17,521 bases of DNA from an uncultured Oscillospiraceae bacterium (lineage in GTDB: Bacteria > Bacillota > Clostridia > Oscillospirales > Oscillospiraceae): assembly GCA_910588455.1 (NCBI GenBank), contig CAJUPG010000045.1, positions 1 to 17,521 on the forward strand, written 5' to 3'. Numbering within the stretch: position 1 is the stretch's first letter; every line of letters starts with the position of its first letter. Both the position numbers and the translations under genes were made by a program. The notes under the pieces are model-generated. The model made no database searches. It was not told the origin of the DNA and saw nothing but the letters and a program-made list of their open reading frames with translations. This document shows, in pieces, positions 14,793-17,521 of the stretch.

Positions 14793-15796
14793 TGAAAAAA
14801 ATCCTGAAAGCCCGGGAAATGACCAGCTTTCTGTTTCTTGCGGCCCTGTTTCTCCTGGTAGGAGTCATTAACCCATCCTTTTTGACCGTATCCAACGTAA
14901 GCGCCTGTTTTAACACCTCTGTGGTCTACACTCTGATCGCCGTGGGCATGGCGTTTGCCATCTTTGTGGGAGAGATCGACGTATCCGTGGGCTCCAACCT
15001 GGGGCTGGTGGCCGCTGTGGTGGGCACCATGATCCAGGACGGCGCGAATTGGTTCCTGGCCTTCGCCGTGGGCATCTGCATCGGCGCGGTGATCGGTTTG
15101 ATCAACGGCTGGGGCGTGGCGGTGATGAAGGTCCCCTCTCTGATTTTCACCCTGGGCACCAACGGCATCCTCCGGGGCATGATGTACCTTCAGGTGGGGG
15201 TGGAGCAGGTGAACCAGCTTCCCAAATCCTTCAAAGACATCTCCTCCATGACCCTGGTGGGCAGCTTTACCATCTACTACTGCTGCGCGGTACTGCTTAC
15301 CCTGGGCATCCACGGCCTGCTCACCCGGACCCGGAAGGGCCGGTACTTCATCGCTGTGGGGGACAACGCCGGGGGCGCGGAGCTGGTGGGTATTCCCGCC
15401 ACCCGGACCAAGGTGCTGGCCTATGTGATCTGCGGTGTTTTGAGCGCCGTGGCGGGCATTATCTTTTGCAGCCGCATCGGCATTGTTACTTCTCTGAGCG
15501 GCAACGGCTATGAGATGAAGGCGGTGGCCGCCTGCGTGCTGGGAGGCATCAGCCTGTCCGGCGGCGTGGGGTCCGTGATCGGCGCGGCCATCGGGGCCGT
15601 GATTATGGCCTCCATCAGCTATCTGCTGGTGTTTATGGGCTTCTCCTCCAACTACGACAACGCCATAACCGGCGTGATTCTCATCACCATCGTGGTGATT
15701 GACGCGCTGATGCAGCACCGGGCCGCGGTGAACAACCGCCACGCCCGCCTGTCCGCCCGCACCGCGGAGTCTACCGGGAAGGAGGGGCCGAAATGA
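14792..15796 (+). CDS. lsrC: AI-2 ABC importer permease LsrC
   Basis: Inner-membrane permease, 334 residues, of the ribose/AI-2 (RbsC-like) type. Hydrophobic segments run nearly throughout, probably 9-10 membrane helices. Family motifs: EIDVSVGSNLG (61-71), VPSLIFTLGT (114-123), VGDNAGGAELVGI (189-201), and EMKAVAACVLGGISLSGG (241-258), which resembles the same stretch of enteric LsrC and contains the loop that meets the ATPase. A hydrophilic tail of about 25 residues follows the last helix. Start in TGATG overlap with lsrA, with GGAGGGAG just before. It ends in an ATGA overlap with lsrD. Works as a heterodimer with LsrD. Confidence 0.9.
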   Translation: MKKILKAREMTSFLFLAALFLLVGVINPSFLTVSNVSACFNTSVVYTLIAVGMAFAIFVGEIDVSVGSNLGLVAAVVGTMIQDGANWFLAFAVGICIGAVIGLINGWGVAVMKVPSLIFTLGTNGILRGMMYLQVGVEQVNQLPKSFKDISSMTLVGSFTIYYCCAVLLTLGIHGLLTRTRKGRYFIAVGDNAGGAELVGIPATRTKVLAYVICGVLSAVAGIIFCSRIGIVTSLSGNGYEMKAVAACVLGGISLSGGVGSVIGAAIGAVIMASISYLLVFMGFSSNYDNAITGVILITIVVIDALMQHRAAVNNRHARLSARTAESTGKEGPK

Positions 15797-16818
15797 AACG
15801 TCTGTTAAAAGGCCCCAACACCAGCTGGAACCTGTTTCTGGTGTGCCTGCTGGCGGCGGAGTGCGCCGTATTCGGCGCGGCCAACCCCAAATTTTTGTCC
15901 CTGGCCCGGATCTTCACCTCCGCCAACAGCGACCTGCCCATCTGGTACATCTCCATCTTTGTCACCTTCGTAATGATTACCGGGGGCATTGATATCCAGT
16001 CCTGCGCCATTGTGGGTTTAACGTCGATTATTATCGGCGTGGCCTGGCAGGATTTCGGTCTGAACATCTGGGCGGCCGCCCTGCTGGCCGTTGTGGTGGC
16101 CGGCGCCTGCGGCGCGTTGAGCGGCTTCTTTGTGGCCTACTGCGGGGTGCAGGCCATGGTGGTCACCTTGGGAGGAAGCTTCCTCTATTCGGGGCTGGGG
16201 CTTCTGGTGTCCGCCCTGTCCAGCACGGAAGCCTACAAGGGCATCAGCGGCTTCCCGGACAGCTTTAAGGCTTTGACCAAAATCAAGGTATTTGGTGTGG
16301 TTCCCCTGCAAATCGTTCTCTTCCTGGGGATGCTGCTGGCGGCCTATCTGCTGCTCCACCGGAGCAAATACGGCCGGCGGGTGTTCCTGGTGGGCGTAAA
16401 CCCCCTGGCGGCGGAGTATTCCGGCGTGAACAGCCGGCTGGTGATTTTGTCCACCTATGTGCTCAGTGCCCTGGCGGCGGGCATTACCGGCGTGGTCATG
16501 ACCTCTCAGCTGGGCACCGCCAAGGCGGACCTGGGGGGCAACTTCACCATGACCATCATCACCGCCTGCGTGCTGGGCGGCACCCTGTCCACCGGCGGCA
16601 AGGGCTCCGCCATCGGCACCGCCCTGGCGGCCATCGCCATCACCCTGCTGCGCTTTGGTATGCCTCTGTGCTTCAACATCAACAAGCAGTATCTGGACAT
16701 CCCCATCGGCGTGCTGCTGGTGGCGGTGGTTGTGGGCCGCTCCCTGGCCAGCAACCCCAACGTGGTGGCCAGGGCGGCCCGGCTGCGCCCGGGCAAAAAG
16801 CCCCGGGCCGCGCAGTAA
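15793..16818 (+). CDS. lsrD: AI-2 ABC importer permease LsrD
   Basis: Second membrane permease of the importer, 341 residues (E. coli LsrD about 330). Motifs resembling LsrD are FGAANPKFLSL near the N-terminus, MITGGIDIQ (61-69), YKGISGFPDSF in an outer loop, and SKYGRRVFLVGVNPLAAEYSG. The ATPase-contact region is ITACVLGGTLSTGGKGSAIG. It ends with a basic hydrophilic tail. It starts within the ATGA overlap with lsrC, with GGAGGGG (15781-15787) as ribosome site. A 58-base gap separates it from lsrB, unlike the overlapping junctions before it, and a hairpin can form there. Subunit order A-C-D-B is as in enteric lsr operons. Confidence 0.9.
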   Translation: MKRLLKGPNTSWNLFLVCLLAAECAVFGAANPKFLSLARIFTSANSDLPIWYISIFVTFVMITGGIDIQSCAIVGLTSIIIGVAWQDFGLNIWAAALLAVVVAGACGALSGFFVAYCGVQAMVVTLGGSFLYSGLGLLVSALSSTEAYKGISGFPDSFKALTKIKVFGVVPLQIVLFLGMLLAAYLLLHRSKYGRRVFLVGVNPLAAEYSGVNSRLVILSTYVLSALAAGITGVVMTSQLGTAKADLGGNFTMTIITACVLGGTLSTGGKGSAIGTALAAIAITLLRFGMPLCFNINKQYLDIPIGVLLVAVVVGRSLASNPNVVARAARLRPGKKPRAAQ

Positions 16819-16834
16819 AAGAATATTCCGGGGC
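16800..16834 (+). other. Intercistronic hairpin at the lsrD/lsrB junction
   Basis: GCCCCGG (16800-16806) at the lsrD end can pair with CCGGGGC (16828-16834), 7 pairs with a 21-base loop. No T-run follows, so it is not a normal terminator; it may stabilise or process the mRNA to raise lsrB output. A TATAAT at 16852-16857 lacks a good -35 box. Confidence 0.35.
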
Positions 16835-16876
16835 TTTATCCGGCCCTTGAATATAATAAATTTGGAGGTAAAAACA

Positions 16877-17521
16877 ATGAAAAAGCTTCTTGCATCCCTG
16901 CTGGCTGTCTCCATGATGTTCGCCCTGGTTTCCTGCGGCGGCGGCGACAAGCCCAGCACCAGCACTCCCGCCGGCAGCACCCCTGCGGCCAGCACCCCCG
17001 CCGCCAGTACCCCTGCGGCCAGTACGCCCGCCCCCAGCACCGGCGGCAGCGTCGAGGGCAAGACCGTGGCCTTCATCCCCAAGCTCACCGGCAACGCCTT
17101 CTTCGAGGTGGCCAACACTGGCGCCCAGGAGTACGCCAAGGATTGGGGCATGACCGTGGACTACATCGGCTCTCCCAACGCCACCGCCGCCGACCAGGTG
17201 GCCGTCATCAATGACGCCGTGGCCAAGGGCGTGGACGCCATCTGCATCTCCACCGTGGACGCCGCCGGCGTGGCCGACGCGCTGAAGGCTGCCCAGGACG
17301 CGGGTATCGTGGTCTGCACCTGGGACTCCGACGCCGCTGTGAGCGACCGTGCGCTGATGGTCTCTCAGGGCACTCCCGAGGTTCTGGGCCAGATGCTGGT
17401 GGACCTGTCCGTGGCCGGCCTGAAGGACCGGGGCGTGGACCCGGAGAAGGATACCGTCAACTACTGCTGGCACTACTCCCAGGCCACCGTCACCGACCAG
17501 AACTCCTGGCAGGTCGAGGGT
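16877..17521 (+). CDS. lsrB: AI-2 binding lipoprotein LsrB, N-terminal part (cut by window edge)
   Basis: Substrate-binding protein that captures AI-2 outside the membrane and hands it to LsrCD. The first 215 residues are visible. A lipoprotein signal peptide ends in the lipobox LVSC with Cys20. A Ser/Thr/Pro/Ala linker of five STPAx units spans about 29-53. The binding domain then resembles LsrB: FIPKLTGNAFF (66-76), WDSD (149-152), QGTPEVLGQMLVD (164-176) and TVTDQNSW (204-211). Lys69, Asp150, Asp207 and Gln208 line up with the AI-2 contacts Lys35, Asp116, Asp166 and Gln167 described for Salmonella LsrB. The further contacts Pro220 and Ala222 lie beyond the window. Ribosome site GGAGG (16864-16868), 8 bases before the ATG. 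Codons are strongly C-ending, suggesting high expression. Confidence 0.92.
   Translation, partial: MKKLLASLLAVSMMFALVSCGGGDKPSTSTPAGSTPAASTPAASTPAASTPAPSTGGSVEGKTVAFIPKLTGNAFFEVANTGAQEYAKDWGMTVDYIGSPNATAADQVAVINDAVAKGVDAICISTVDAAGVADALKAAQDAGIVVCTWDSDAAVSDRALMVSQGTPEVLGQMLVDLSVAGLKDRGVDPEKDTVNYCWHYSQATVTDQNSWQVEG
16961..17035 (+). repeat. STPAx linker repeat in lsrB
   Basis: Five consecutive 15-base units encode STPAG, STPAA, STPAA, STPAA and STPAP between the lipidated cysteine and the binding domain. This is probably a flexible tether whose length may vary between strains by repeat slippage. Confidence 0.8.

Overview
The window is about 17.5 kb of GC-rich DNA from what looks like a gut-type Firmicute, probably an Oscillospiraceae-like clostridium. 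This is inferred from strong AGGAGG ribosome sites, sigma-A type promoters, a lipoprotein substrate-binding protein, and many G/C-ending codons. No rRNA, tRNA, CRISPR array or insertion sequence was seen.

Left part (1-6414). A partial acyl-CoA dehydrogenase gene leaves the window on the minus strand. It diverges from trmO, a tRNA t6A37 methyltransferase. Directly behind trmO is a tight DNA phosphorothioation module in the order dndC-dndD-dndE-dndA. Each junction is a 4-base stop/start overlap. A near-consensus promoter lies inside the last codons of trmO, and a strong bidirectional hairpin terminator closes the module. The module has its own cysteine desulfurase (DndA) to supply sulfur. The window holds neither the dndB regulator nor any dndFGH-type restriction genes.

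Middle part (6433-9983). Three genes with housekeeping or accessory roles lie on the minus strand: pyruvate kinase, an FlK-like hotdog thioesterase, and a methyl-accepting chemotaxis protein with almost no extracellular domain.

Right part (9984-17521). This is a complete-looking autoinducer-2 (AI-2) uptake locus with the divergent layout known from enteric bacteria. A SorC-family regulator (lsrR), an AI-2 kinase (lsrK) and a small cupin gene run leftward. An ABC importer (lsrA, lsrC, lsrD, and lsrB cut by the window edge) runs rightward. LsrB would capture AI-2 outside the cell, LsrCD with LsrA would import it, and LsrK would phosphorylate it. The phospho-signal would then release LsrR from the shared 359-base control region. 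That region carries two strong promoters and repeated CAAATGT-type motifs. The cupin is the odd member and a candidate phospho-AI-2 processing enzyme.
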